This document shows, in pieces, positions 8,117 to 16,724 of a stretch of 64,000 bases of DNA (the first letter of the stretch is position 1; each line of letters opens with the position of its first letter). The stretch is from Halosimplex halobium (GTDB lineage: Archaea > Halobacteriota > Halobacteria > Halobacteriales > Haloarculaceae), in contig NZ_JBLKNX010000004.1 in assembly GCF_051414055.1 (NCBI RefSeq), positions 1-64,000 of the forward strand. Direction: 5' to 3'. The notes under the pieces are model-generated. The model was not told the DNA's origin, ran no database searches, and saw only the letters and a program-made list of their open reading frames with translations. Both the position numbers and the translations under genes were made by a program.

Positions 8117-9949
8117 ATGGCGGACGACTCCATCGCGGTCGTCGACCTCGACAGGTGTCAGCCCGACCGCTGTAACTACGAGTGTGCGAACTTCTGCCCG
8201 CCGAACCGCTCGGGCAAGGAGTGTATCGTCACCCGCGAGGAGCGCTTCGAGGAGGGCGAACCCTTCGAGGGCGACCCCGACCAGATCCACATCTCCGAGG
8301 AGATCTGCCTCGGCGAGTCCTGCGGTATCTGCGTCAACAAGTGCCCGTTCGACGCGATCGAGATCATCAACCTCCCGCAGGAGCTCGACGACGACCCCGT
8401 CCACCGCTACGGCGAGAACGCCTTCGCCCTCTACGGGCTGCCCGCGCCCCAGGAGGGGCAGGTCACCGGCATCCTCGGCCCGAACGGCATCGGGAAGACC
8501 ACCGCGGTCCGCATCCTCGCCGACGAGATGGCGCCGAACCTCGGCCAGGTGTCGGGCGACCCGCCCGGCTGGGAGACCGTCATGGACGAGTACCGCGGGA
8601 CCGAGCTGCAGACCTACCTCGAGGAGCTGCGGGCGGGCGACGTGACCGTCGCGCGCAAACCGCAGTACGTCGACCAGATCCCCGACCAGTTCGACGGGAC
8701 GACTCGCGAGCTGCTGGAGCGGACCGACGAGCGGGGCGCGCTCGACGAGCTGATCGACCGCGTCGGGATCCGCCCGGTCGTCGACCAGGACATCGACACC
8801 CTCTCCGGCGGCGAACTCCAGCGGGTCGCCCTCGTCGCCTGTCTCGCCCGCGACGCCGACTTCTACTTCCTCGACGAGCTGACCCCCTACCTCGACATCG
8901 GCCAGCGGATGACCGCCGCGCGGCTCGTCCGGGAACTCGCCGACGAGGGCGGCCGGTCGATGCTCGTCGTCGAGCACGACCTGGCCATCCTGGATCTTTT
9001 GGCCGACACCATCCACGTCGCCTACGGCTCGTCGGGCGCGTTCGGCGTCATCACGAGCCCCAAGTCGACGAAGAACGGCATCAACGAGTACCTCGGCGGC
9101 TACCTGGAGAACGAGAACATGCGGGTCCGCCAGGAGTCCATCCAGTTCGAGGAACACGCCCCGCGGACGACCGCCCAGGGCGACGTGGTCGTCGAGTACC
9201 CCGACCTCACCAAGTCCTACGGCGACGGCGAGTTCTCGCTCGACGTGGAGGGCGGGGAGATCCAGGAGAACGAGGTGCTGGGCGTCGTCGGCCCCAACGG
9301 CATCGGGAAGTCGACGTTCGCCCAGCTGCTCGCCGGCCGGCTGGAGCCCGACGAGGGGGAGGTCGACGCGCGGCTGGAGATCGCCTACAAGCCCCAGTAC
9401 GTCGAGATCGACCAGCCGATGCGCGTCGACGCCTTCCTCTCCTCTATCACCGACGACTTCGGCACCTCCTACTGGAACACGGAGATCGCCGACCCGCTGC
9501 AGCTCGACCGCGTGATGGAACAGAACCTCACCGACCTCTCGGGCGGTGAGCGCCAGCGCGTCGCCATCGCGGCCTGCCTCTCCGAGGACGCCGACCTGTA
9601 CCTGCTGGACGAGCCATCGGCGCACCTCGACGTGGAACAGCGGGTGCGGGCCACCTCGGCCATCCGCCGCTACGCCGAGAACCACGACGCCACCGCGCTG
9701 GTCATCGACCACGACATCTACATGATCGACCTGCTGGCCGACCGGATGCTGGTCTTCGACGGCGAACCGGCCGAACACGGCCACGCCTCGCCGCCGGTGA
9801 GCATGCGCGACGGCATGAACGAGTTCCTCGCGAACCTCGACATCACCTTCCGCCGCGACGAGCGCACCGGCCGCCCGCGGATCAACAAGCCGGGGTCGCA
9901 ACTCGACCGCGAGCAGAAGAACGCCGGCGAGTACTACTACTCGGACTGA
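8117..9949 (+). CDS. rli: Ribosome recycling ATPase ABCE1/Rli1
   Basis: Splits post-termination ribosomes into subunits. The 610-aa protein has the complete ABCE1 layout. An N-terminal Fe-S domain carries two cysteine sets (residues 14-36 and 64-76, the second as CLGESCGICVNKCP). Two ABC ATPase domains follow, with Walker A GPNGIGKTT (121-129) and GPNGIGKST (about 393-401), signatures LSGGELQRV and LSGGERQRV, and Walker B YFLDE and YLLDEPSAHLD. The C terminus AGEYYYSD is characteristic. In the first site the Walker B context is FLDELTPYLDI, as in other archaeal homologues. An essential core gene. Confidence 0.98.
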   Translation: MADDSIAVVDLDRCQPDRCNYECANFCPPNRSGKECIVTREERFEEGEPFEGDPDQIHISEEICLGESCGICVNKCPFDAIEIINLPQELDDDPVHRYGENAFALYGLPAPQEGQVTGILGPNGIGKTTAVRILADEMAPNLGQVSGDPPGWETVMDEYRGTELQTYLEELRAGDVTVARKPQYVDQIPDQFDGTTRELLERTDERGALDELIDRVGIRPVVDQDIDTLSGGELQRVALVACLARDADFYFLDELTPYLDIGQRMTAARLVRELADEGGRSMLVVEHDLAILDLLADTIHVAYGSSGAFGVITSPKSTKNGINEYLGGYLENENMRVRQESIQFEEHAPRTTAQGDVVVEYPDLTKSYGDGEFSLDVEGGEIQENEVLGVVGPNGIGKSTFAQLLAGRLEPDEGEVDARLEIAYKPQYVEIDQPMRVDAFLSSITDDFGTSYWNTEIADPLQLDRVMEQNLTDLSGGERQRVAIAACLSEDADLYLLDEPSAHLDVEQRVRATSAIRRYAENHDATALVIDHDIYMIDLLADRMLVFDGEPAEHGHASPPVSMRDGMNEFLANLDITFRRDERTGRPRINKPGSQLDREQKNAGEYYYSD

Positions 9950-9968
9950 CCTGTCAGCGAGGTCCGTT

Positions 9969-9982
9969 TCGGACACGTCCGA
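9969..9982. promoter_or_regulatory. Inverted repeat upstream of hicBA, candidate operator
   Basis: TCGGAC-AC-GTCCGA forms a perfect 6-bp inverted repeat, preceded by an overlapping GTCCG-TTT-CGGAC arm (9962-9974). It ends 34 nt before the hicB ATG, just upstream of the weak TATA-like CCCTTTTC (9984-9991). Toxin-antitoxin operons usually autoregulate through such sites, so this is the likely operator. Confidence 0.5.
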
Positions 9983-10015
9983 ACCCTTTTCAGACATTCC
10001 GCCGTACCGATCCGT

Positions 10016-10219
10016 ATGAGCACCGGGCGCGAGATCCGCCTCATCGAGGAAGACGACGGCTGGTGGTCGGCCGTCGACGAGGAGACGGGGGTCGCGAGCC
10101 AGGGTCCGAGCAGGACGGAGGCGCTGGCGAACCTCGACGAGGCCGTCGAGGCGACGCAGGCAGCTGAGGAGGTCGACGGAGAGGCTCCGGAACCGGACGC
10201 GCCGTGGTTCGACGAGTAG
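10016..10219 (+). CDS. hicB: HicB-family antitoxin
   Basis: 67 aa with the partial RNase-H-like fold of HicB: IRLIEEDDGWWSAVDEETGVASQG followed by SRTEALANLDEAVE, matching the 'GpS.eEAl.nl.eAie' pattern. It neutralises the HicA toxin encoded 3 nt downstream. The acidic tail ends in PDAPWFDE, and there is no C-terminal helix-turn-helix or ribbon-helix-helix domain, so any autoregulation must come from the complex or from another protein. The ATG is preceded by an inverted repeat. Confidence 0.9.
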   Translation: MSTGREIRLIEEDDGWWSAVDEETGVASQGPSRTEALANLDEAVEATQAAEEVDGEAPEPDAPWFDE

Positions 10220-10222
10220 CGG

Positions 10223-10468
10223 ATGGTTTCTCGCGACTTTTCCGGCGAGGAGATAGTCAACGTCCTCCGCAAATTCGGGTATCGCCACGACCGGACACGC
10301 GGTGACCACGCGATTCTCAAGTACACGCATCCCGAGACGGGCGAGAAACGGACCGTCACCGTCCCGCTGCACGACCGCGTCCGGACCGGGACGCTACAGC
10401 AGATCGCGGACCAGTGCGGGGCGGACGATTTCCACTCGTGGTGTGAGTGGATCGACGAACACCGCTGA
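10223..10468 (+). CDS. hicA: HicA-family mRNA-interferase toxin
   Basis: 81 aa with the double-stranded-RNA-binding-like HicA fold: an N-terminal SGEEIVNVLRKFGY, then RTRGDHAILKYTHPETG in which the conserved catalytic histidine of the GDH motif is intact, and PLHDRVRTGTLQQIADQ at the C terminus. It cleaves mRNA when free of HicB. The ATG is 3 nt after the hicB stop, giving translational coupling. The pair stands between ABCE1 and a ROK kinase, with no sign of a larger island. Confidence 0.92.
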   Translation: MVSRDFSGEEIVNVLRKFGYRHDRTRGDHAILKYTHPETGEKRTVTVPLHDRVRTGTLQQIADQCGADDFHSWCEWIDEHR

Positions 10469-10525
10469 GCCACGACTCGCAGTCAGTCGGTGTGCGTGAC
10501 GAACGGGTTCTCGGGGGCCTCGAAG

Positions 10526-11482
10526 TCACCGCTCTACCTGAGCGGCCGCCAGCGCCCCGTAGAGACCGATATCGTCGCCCAGCGGCGTGAGCCGAACGGT
10601 CGGGCGGTCGACGAACAGGTACCGGTCGAGGTGCGCCTCGATGCCGGAGAGGATCCGGTCCGGGTTGTTGAGCGCGACGCCGCCGCCGAGCGTGACCAGC
10701 CCGGGGTTGACCGCGTTACAGACCGCCGCGACCCCGGCGGCGTTGTACCGGTCGACCTCGTCGAGGCAGTCCCGGGCCCAGGCCTCGCCCGCGTCGGCCG
10801 CGGCGAACACCGCTTCAGCCGTGTGGCCGCCGCCGTCGAGCCCGACCGCTCCGGAGCGCCCGTCTCCCCGCTCCGCGTCCGAGGCGGCGGCGTCGTCGGC
10901 GAACTCGGCGGCGAACCGAGGGATGCCGCGGCCGGAGCAGACCGCCTCCCAGGCGCCGGCGACGCCCGTGCTCTCGAACTCGCGGGGCGCGACCGGGAGC
11001 AGGCCGAACTCGCTGGCCTGGCCGCTCTCCCCGCGGTGGAGCCGGCCGTCCTCGACGACGCCGCCGCCGATCCCGGTCCCGAACGTGAGGTGGGCGAGAC
11101 AGCGCTCGTCGCGGCGCGCGCCGTAGTACCATTCCCCGAGCGCGGCCGCGTTGCAGTCGTTGGCCAGCGTGACGGGGAGCCCGTGGGCGCGGTCGACCGC
11201 TCCGCCCACGTCGATCCGTTCGACCGTCTCCCCGTCGGGCGTGTCGAACTCGCGGATCACACCCGCCGAATCGTCGACGAGCCCGGCGGTCGAGACGGCC
11301 ACGGCGTCGATGGGGTGGTCGGTCGACCGCCGCAGGTCGCCGACCGCCGTCGCGAGCTGGTCGGCGAGGTCCCGGGGGCGCGTCGGCTCGGCGGCGACGT
11401 CGGTTAGGAACTCCCCGCTCGTCGTGGCGACGGCGGCTCGAAAGTTCGTGCTCCCGATACCGAACGCGGCGACGCGATCCAT
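10526..11482 (-). CDS. ROK-family sugar kinase or glucokinase-like protein
   Basis: ATP-dependent sugar kinase fold, 318 aa. FGIGSTNFRAAV at the N terminus is the phosphate-1 loop, LANDCNAAALGEWYYGA contains the catalytic Asp of the DN/C motif, and FGTGIGGGVV is the second phosphate loop, followed by the ROK signature region with GESGQASEFG. The usual zinc-binding cysteines of ROK proteins are mostly absent (only one Cys, in EAVCSGRGI). Glucose is a guess as substrate. The ATG at 11482 starts directly before the first strand. Confidence 0.9.
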   Translation of the reverse strand: MDRVAAFGIGSTNFRAAVATTSGEFLTDVAAEPTRPRDLADQLATAVGDLRRSTDHPIDAVAVSTAGLVDDSAGVIREFDTPDGETVERIDVGGAVDRAHGLPVTLANDCNAAALGEWYYGARRDERCLAHLTFGTGIGGGVVEDGRLHRGESGQASEFGLLPVAPREFESTGVAGAWEAVCSGRGIPRFAAEFADDAAASDAERGDGRSGAVGLDGGGHTAEAVFAAADAGEAWARDCLDEVDRYNAAGVAAVCNAVNPGLVTLGGGVALNNPDRILSGIEAHLDRYLFVDRPTVRLTPLGDDIGLYGALAAAQVER

Positions 11483-11590
11483 GGGTCCGACGATCCGACG
11501 GGATCGGCATGAGTATTCGGTTGTTACTTCGCGGGCGCGAGCGCCGAACCGCGACCGGGTCGGTGCTGCAGGCGGTCCGAGGGCAGTCCC

Positions 11591-11857
11591 GGCCGGGACG
11601 GTGACCGCCTCGGCGCGGAGGTCTCGGAGTCGACGCGCGAACTCGTGAGCGCGCTCTCGCCGCTGATGGCCTACGGCGAGCCGGTCGAACCGATCTCCGC
11701 GCAGGGCGCCGAGAACTACGAACGGTTCGCGCACATGGGCGGCGGCGCCGACGCCGTCTACGAGCGGACCTGGTTCCACGTCGCCGTCCTGCTGGCCTGG
11801 TCGCTCGGCTCGCTGGCACTCGGATACCTCCGGTTCAGCCGCCCCGAACTCGGCTGA
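11591..11857 (+). pseudogene. Remnant of an ABC-type membrane permease (C-terminal end)
   Basis: Only the end of a membrane protein can be read: a loop with TRELVSALSPLMAYGEPVEPI, then one transmembrane helix FHVAVLLAWSLGSLALGYL and the terminal RFSRPELG. This is how ABC-2-type permeases finish, with a cytoplasm-adjacent 'SP..AY' segment, a last helix, then a short basic tail. Upstream the frame lacks membrane segments and runs into a stop at 11510-11512, and neither an ATPase partner nor the rest of the permease is present. I read it as a truncated relic; a separate 70-aa gene starting at the GTG at 11645 is the alternative. Confidence 0.55.
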
Positions 11858-11925
11858 CTCGCCGAGCAGGTTCGCCTCGGCCCGGCCTCCGAAACGCCGT
11901 TGCTACTGGAGTCCGTACCACGGCC

Positions 11926-12723
11926 ATGGGAACTATCAGCGCGGACTTCTCGGGCGAGACAGTGATCGTGACGGGCGCGAGTTCCGGCATCGGTCGCGCG
12001 GTCGCCGTCGGCTTCGGCGAGGCCGGCGCGACCGTGATCAACGCCGACGTGCGCGCCGACCCGAAAGACCGGGACGGCGATGCGGCCGCCGGCGACGCCG
12101 AGACGCCGACCCACGAACTGGTCGACGCCGAGACCGGCGGCCGGGGGGTCTTCGTCGAGACCGACGTCGCCGACTACGACGCCCTCGCCGCCGTCGTCGA
12201 GGGCGCCCGCGACTTGGGCGGCGTCGACGTGATGGTCAACAACGCGGGGATCCACGAGAGCCGCGAGTTCCTCGACGTCGAGCCCGCCGGGTACGACCGC
12301 CTCCACGCGGTCAACGCCCGCGGCGCGTTCTTCGGGACGCAGCTCGCGGCGCGGGACATGATCGACCGCGACGACCCGGGCGTCGTCGTCAACACCGCGT
12401 CGACGACCAGCGAGCGCGCCGAGTGGGACCACTCCCACTACGCGACGACCAAGGGGGCGGTCCAGATGCTCACGCGCAGCGCAGCGCTCGAACTCGCCGA
12501 CCACGGCGTGCGCGTCAACGCCGTCGCGCCGGGCCCCGTCGCCACCGAGATCACCGATGGCTGGTCCGAGCGCGCCGCGGACGCCGTCGGCGGCGGTCGC
12601 GAACCCCCGACGCGCGCCGGCCGGCCGGCGGACCTGAAAGACGCCTACCGCTACCTCGCCAGCGAGGGCGCCGACTACGTCACCGGCGAGGTGCTCTGGG
12701 TGGACGGCGGCGATAGCCTCTGA
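11926..12723 (+). CDS. SDR-family NAD(P)-dependent oxidoreductase
   Basis: Classical short-chain dehydrogenase, 265 aa. Cofactor motif TGASSGIGR (16-24), NNAG (105-108), catalytic Ser near 159, and the Tyr172/Lys176 pair in HYATTKG. The C-terminal SEGADYVTGEVLWVDGG is typical. An acidic insert (about 46-72) after the second strand, where Asp41 suggests a preference for NAD(H), is a halophile-style expansion. The substrate cannot be inferred. The gene lies alone between the permease relic and the BNR propeller gene. Confidence 0.92.
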   Translation: MGTISADFSGETVIVTGASSGIGRAVAVGFGEAGATVINADVRADPKDRDGDAAAGDAETPTHELVDAETGGRGVFVETDVADYDALAAVVEGARDLGGVDVMVNNAGIHESREFLDVEPAGYDRLHAVNARGAFFGTQLAARDMIDRDDPGVVVNTASTTSERAEWDHSHYATTKGAVQMLTRSAALELADHGVRVNAVAPGPVATEITDGWSERAADAVGGGREPPTRAGRPADLKDAYRYLASEGADYVTGEVLWVDGGDSL

Positions 12724-12803
12724 CCGGGCCGCCGACCCACCAGACCGGGAACAAAAACGGGATTCAGCGAGCGCTTTTGGTGGGGTCGGCCGTGGGTCCG
12801 GAC

Positions 12804-13847
12804 ATGCTCCTCGCCGGCAGCGACGACGGCGTGTACCGGTTCTCCGACCTCGACGGCCCTGCCGACCGGACGGCCGAGCGAACGCTCGCCAGCGGCCGCG
12901 TGATGCGACTGCGGACGTTCGACGGCCTCGACGGCGGTTTCGCGAGGGAACGGAGCGAAACCTCGTCGGACTCGTCCGACGGCGCCTTCGCGGCGACGAC
13001 GACCGGCCTCTTCCACTCGCCGGACGGCGAGACGTGGGTCGACCTGGGAGTCCCGACCGAAGCGGTCTACAGCGTCGGCGCGCTCCCCGGCGGGCGGCTC
13101 TACGCCGGGACCCGTCCGGCCCGCGTCTACGCCGGCGAGTTCGAGGGCGTCGACGCGGGCGAGTCCGACGACGGCGGCCCGGCCGTCGAGTGGCGCGAGT
13201 GCGAGGGGTTCCAGCGGCTCCCCTCGCGCGAGGAGTGGCGGCTCCCCCGCCACGACGATCTCGCGCAGGTGCGCGACCTCCACCACGACCCGGCCGACCC
13301 CGACCGGCTGGTCGCCGGCGTGGAGGTCGGCGGCGTCCACGGCAGCGACGACGGCGGCGAGACGTGGGCCGAACTGCGGGGGGACGACGCCGCGGGCGAT
13401 GTCGTCGACGACGACATCCACGAACTCCACGTCGCCGGGCCGGGCGAGTACGTCGCCGCGACCGGCTTCGGGCTCTTCCGCACGACCGACGCGGGGGCGT
13501 CGTGGACACGGCTGGACGGGGGAGTCGACCAGCGGTACTTCCGGACGGCGTTCTCGCTGGACGGGACCGTCTACGCCGGCGGCGCGCTGGCGAACTCCGC
13601 GACCTGGGACGACCCCGACGCCGACCCCGAACTGTTCGCCGTCCGCGACGGCGCGGTCGAGGCCGTCGAGTTCCCCCCGGCCGACGAGACGGTCACCGGG
13701 ATGACGGCGGCCGGCGGCGACCTGGTCGTCGCGACCCACCGCGGGTCCGTCCTCGTCCGCCACGGCGGCGAGTGGACGGCCGTCGGCGAGCTGCCGGTGC
13801 CCGGCGACCTGACCGGGCGGTACACGCCCGTGACCCGGCTGGCGTGA
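12804..13847 (+). CDS. BNR/Asp-box beta-propeller protein
   Basis: 347 aa without a signal peptide, so probably cytoplasmic. At least three Asp-box motifs (S/T-x-D-x-G-x-T/S-W) are visible: SPDGETW, SDDGGETW and TTDAGASW, spaced as blades of a sialidase- or YVTN-like propeller. No glycosidase active-site pattern is evident, so a binding or scaffolding role is more likely than hydrolysis. The ATG at 12804 follows the GTG-rich leader. The last 45 coding nt, including the stop, are repeated in tandem immediately downstream. Confidence 0.75.
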   Translation: MLLAGSDDGVYRFSDLDGPADRTAERTLASGRVMRLRTFDGLDGGFARERSETSSDSSDGAFAATTTGLFHSPDGETWVDLGVPTEAVYSVGALPGGRLYAGTRPARVYAGEFEGVDAGESDDGGPAVEWRECEGFQRLPSREEWRLPRHDDLAQVRDLHHDPADPDRLVAGVEVGGVHGSDDGGETWAELRGDDAAGDVVDDDIHELHVAGPGEYVAATGFGLFRTTDAGASWTRLDGGVDQRYFRTAFSLDGTVYAGGALANSATWDDPDADPELFAVRDGAVEAVEFPPADETVTGMTAAGGDLVVATHRGSVLVRHGGEWTAVGELPVPGDLTGRYTPVTRLA

Positions 13848-13903
13848 CAGTTGCCCGGCGACCTGACCGGGCGGTACACGCCCGTGACCCGGCTGGCCTG
13901 ACC
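13798..13903 (+). repeat. 54-bp in-frame tandem duplication spanning a stop codon
   Basis: Bases 13798-13851 and 13852-13903 are nearly identical: the first 45 bases match exactly, then only two differ. The first copy encodes the C terminus of the propeller (PGDLTGRYTPVTRLA) and its TGA. The second copy, 18 codons on and in the same frame, repeats PGDLTGRYTPVTRLA and another TGA. The near-identity implies a recent slippage or unequal-recombination event. Confidence 0.95.
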
Positions 13904-13904
13904 G

Positions 13905-15026
13905 TCACCCGCCGACCGCCCGCTGGTCGGGCCGCAGCGCGGCCGCGTCGTCGGCGTCGGCCCGCGGCAGCGTGACGACGACGGTCGCGCCGTCGTCGCC
14001 CCCGCGGCCGTCGTCGGCGATCCGGAGGTCGCCGCCGTACCGGTCGACGAGCGTCGCCGCGATGCGGAGCCCGCCGCCGTCCGTCTCCGCGCCCGGCCGG
14101 TAGACGGTCGGCCGCTCGTCGGGCGCGAACCCGGGGCCGTTGTCGCTGACCGTCAGGGTGACCGCGTCGTCGCCGTCCTCGACGGTCAGCGCGACGTGGG
14201 GGTCGGCGCTGTCGTTGTGCTCGACCGCGTTCTCGACGAGGTTGTCGACGACCGACCGGAGGCCGGCGTTGGCGACGACCGGCGCCCGCTCGGGGAGGTC
14301 GGTCCGCACGGTCGCGGCGGTGGCGGCCTCGACGCTCGCGGCCGCGTCGCCGGCGACGGCGGCCAGATCGACCGGCTCGTACTCGGCCTCGCCGGCGACG
14401 GTCTTCGCCAGCGAGCCCGCCGTCTCGATGCGCTCGAATGCCTCCTCGGTCTTCTCGCGGACGACCGCCGCGTGGTCGGCCACCTCGTCGTCCTCCGCGT
14501 CGGCGTCCTCGATCTCGCCCGCGTAGGCGCGGATCACCTGCATGTCGTTGCGCAGGTCGTGCCTGACGAGCCCGTTGACGAACGCGAGCGCGTCGCCCGC
14601 CCGCTGGGCGCGGGTGGCGTCGGCGACCGCCCGCGCCCGGTAGTAGCCGGCGACGACACCGGCCAGCCCGCCGAACGAGGCGGCGACCAGCAGCGTGAAC
14701 GCCGGTTCGGAGACGACCCTGTCCTCCAGCAGCCGGACGCCGATGGTCAGCCCGACCGCGCCCGTGAAGACCACGACCCCGCCGAGCGACCAGACGGCCA
14801 CAAGCCACTGGTACTCGGCGTCGAGGTCGGTGTGCTCGAGGCGGTAGCCCGCGTATACCAGGCCGACCGCCGGGGCCCCGTCGACCAGCAACGCGATCGC
14901 CGGACCCCGGAGCGAATCGAGCGTCGCGGCCTCCGCCGCGTGGTGGACGAGCGCGGTCGCCGCGAGCACGGCGCCCACGCTCGCGACGGCCAGCGGGCCC
15001 ACCCCCCACCGGCGGTGCGTATCCAT
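13905..15026 (-). CDS. Membrane histidine kinase with N-terminal four-helix sensor
   Basis: 373 aa. Four hydrophobic helices occupy about residues 8-150, followed by a HisKA-type segment with the phospho-acceptor in VNGLVRHDLRNDMQVI (about 180). The ATPase domain carries the N box VDNLVENAVEHN and the G1 box DNGPGF. There is no PAS or HAMP domain, so the membrane helices themselves must sense the signal. No response regulator is next to it, as is usual in haloarchaea. An AT-rich box 28 nt upstream supports the ATG at 15026. Its 3' end lies right beside the duplicated end of the propeller gene. Confidence 0.92.
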   Translation of the reverse strand: MDTHRRWGVGPLAVASVGAVLAATALVHHAAEAATLDSLRGPAIALLVDGAPAVGLVYAGYRLEHTDLDAEYQWLVAVWSLGGVVVFTGAVGLTIGVRLLEDRVVSEPAFTLLVAASFGGLAGVVAGYYRARAVADATRAQRAGDALAFVNGLVRHDLRNDMQVIRAYAGEIEDADAEDDEVADHAAVVREKTEEAFERIETAGSLAKTVAGEAEYEPVDLAAVAGDAAASVEAATAATVRTDLPERAPVVANAGLRSVVDNLVENAVEHNDSADPHVALTVEDGDDAVTLTVSDNGPGFAPDERPTVYRPGAETDGGGLRIAATLVDRYGGDLRIADDGRGGDDGATVVVTLPRADADDAAALRPDQRAVGG

Positions 15027-15048
15027 GATCCTGCTTTGGGACTTCGCC

Positions 15049-15058
15049 TTTTTTAATT
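15049..15058 (-). promoter_or_regulatory. TATA box of the histidine kinase gene
   Basis: On the minus strand the sequence is AATTAAAAAA, the strongest AT run in this part of the window, centred 28 nt before the ATG at 15026. The spacing fits a leaderless mRNA. Confidence 0.7.
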
Positions 15059-15212
15059 GGATGCCTAATGCGCCGGGAGACGGGGCCGGCGGCGTCGGCC
15101 ATTGACACGCCACGTGGCCGCGCGTGTCGTTTTGCTGGTGGCCGACAGGGTCGACGTTGAGAACTGGCCGACGCGTCGGCGGGGCGCCAGCGAGGGGCGC
15201 GGAACGGCGTGC

Positions 15213-16577
15213 TCACCGTCGTTCGGCGTCGACCGCTTCGATCGCCTCACAGACGATGTCGAGCCCCGTTTCGGCCTGCTCGCGAGTCAGCACCAGCGGT
15301 GGGATCAGCCGCAGGACGTTGTCGTCGCGGCCGCCGCCCCAGGCGAGCACGCCCCGTTCCATACAGCGCTGGCGCACCGCCGCGACGGCGTCGGGAGCCG
15401 GGCGCCCCTCGCCGTCGACGAACTCCGCGCCGACGAACAGCCCCAGCCCGCGAACCTGGCCGACCAGCGGGCTGTCGACCCGGGCGAGCCGCTTCCGGAG
15501 GTAGGTCCCCAGCTCGGTCGCGTGGTCGAGCAGGTCGCGGGCCTCGATGTACTCGATGGCGCGCAGCGCCGCCCGCATCGCGACGTTGTACCCCCGGAAG
15601 GTGCCGGTGTGGCCGCCCGGCCCCCAGGTGTCCAGCTCCTCGCGGTAGACCGTCGCCGAGAGCGGGTGGCCGTTGCCGATGGCCTTCCCGACGGTCATCG
15701 CGTCGGGGGTCACGTCGAAGTGGTCGCTGGCCCACCACTCCCCGGTGCGGCCCATCCCCGTCTGTATCTCGTCGACGATCAGGGGCACGTCGTGGTCGTC
15801 ACAGAGGTCGCGCAGCCCGGACATGAATCCTGCCGGGGGGACGACGATGCCGCCCTCGCCCTGGACCGGCTCGACCCACACGCCCGCGGGGTTGGGCATC
15901 GCCCCGTAGCGGTCGCCCAGCAGCGTCTTCACGTCTTCGAGGGCGCGCTCGACGGTCTCCTGCGGTGTCCCGTCCTGACGGAACGGGTAAGGGTACTGGG
16001 CGTGTTCGACCTCGGCGAGCAGCGGTGTGTAGTCGCGCTTGTACTTGCCGTCCGCGCTGAGGCTGAACGCGCCCGAGGTCTCGCCGTGGAAGGCACCGTA
16101 GAAGGCCACCATCCCGCGGTTACCGGTATACTGCTTGGCGAGTTTGATCGACCCCTCGACGGCGTCGCTCCCGGTCGGTCCGCCGAAGACGACGCGGCTC
16201 GCCCCCGCCATCTCGCCCGGGGCTATCTCGCGGAGTTTCTCCACGAGGTCCAGCCGGGGTTCGGTCGGGAAGTCCAGCGAGTGGGGGAGCCGCCGGGTCT
16301 GCTCGGTCGCCGCCTCGGTGACGTAGGGGTTGGCGTGGCCGACGTTGAGGACGCTGATCCCGCCGAAGAAGTCCAGATAGCGGTTCCCGTCGACGTCCTC
16401 GAGGGTAGCGCCGCGGCCCTCGCGGAAGGCGATGGGCATCTCCGTCGGGTACAGCACCGCGGAGCTCTCGGCGGCGCGCTGGCGGTCGCGGAGCTGTCGG
16501 GACTTCGGGCCCGGCACCGCCTCGACCGCGGGCGCGTCGTCGAAGTGGAGTTCGTCGATGGGGGGCGGCGCGGTCAT
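15213..16577 (-). CDS. Class III aminotransferase (diaminobutyrate/4-aminobutyrate type)
   Basis: PLP-dependent aminotransferase, 454 aa. Seen are FFGGISVLNVGHANP near the substrate site, FYGAFHGETSGAFSLS, VEPVQGEGGIVVPP, the cofactor Asp in LIVDEIQTGMGRTG, and the Schiff-base lysine in VGKAIGNGHPLSA (about 296). The overall pattern is that of omega-amino-acid aminotransferases, which pass an amino group from 2,4-diaminobutyrate, 4-aminobutyrate or ornithine to 2-oxoglutarate. The exact substrate is not decidable, and no ectoine or siderophore genes lie nearby. It diverges from the PHP gene across 147 nt. Confidence 0.92.
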   Translation of the reverse strand: MTAPPPIDELHFDDAPAVEAVPGPKSRQLRDRQRAAESSAVLYPTEMPIAFREGRGATLEDVDGNRYLDFFGGISVLNVGHANPYVTEAATEQTRRLPHSLDFPTEPRLDLVEKLREIAPGEMAGASRVVFGGPTGSDAVEGSIKLAKQYTGNRGMVAFYGAFHGETSGAFSLSADGKYKRDYTPLLAEVEHAQYPYPFRQDGTPQETVERALEDVKTLLGDRYGAMPNPAGVWVEPVQGEGGIVVPPAGFMSGLRDLCDDHDVPLIVDEIQTGMGRTGEWWASDHFDVTPDAMTVGKAIGNGHPLSATVYREELDTWGPGGHTGTFRGYNVAMRAALRAIEYIEARDLLDHATELGTYLRKRLARVDSPLVGQVRGLGLFVGAEFVDGEGRPAPDAVAAVRQRCMERGVLAWGGGRDDNVLRLIPPLVLTREQAETGLDIVCEAIEAVDAERR

Positions 16578-16724
16578 GGGTTCGCTTCGGAATTGGGGCG
16601 TTTCCCCCTTGGCTTCCCCCACTGATTTTCCGCTTCCGGGCGGGGTCGCGGCCCGCTCGGTGCGGCCCCGTCCCCACGGGCCCGCCCGCGGCGACGGGGT
16701 CGCGGCCCCGAAAGCTCCTTCGCT

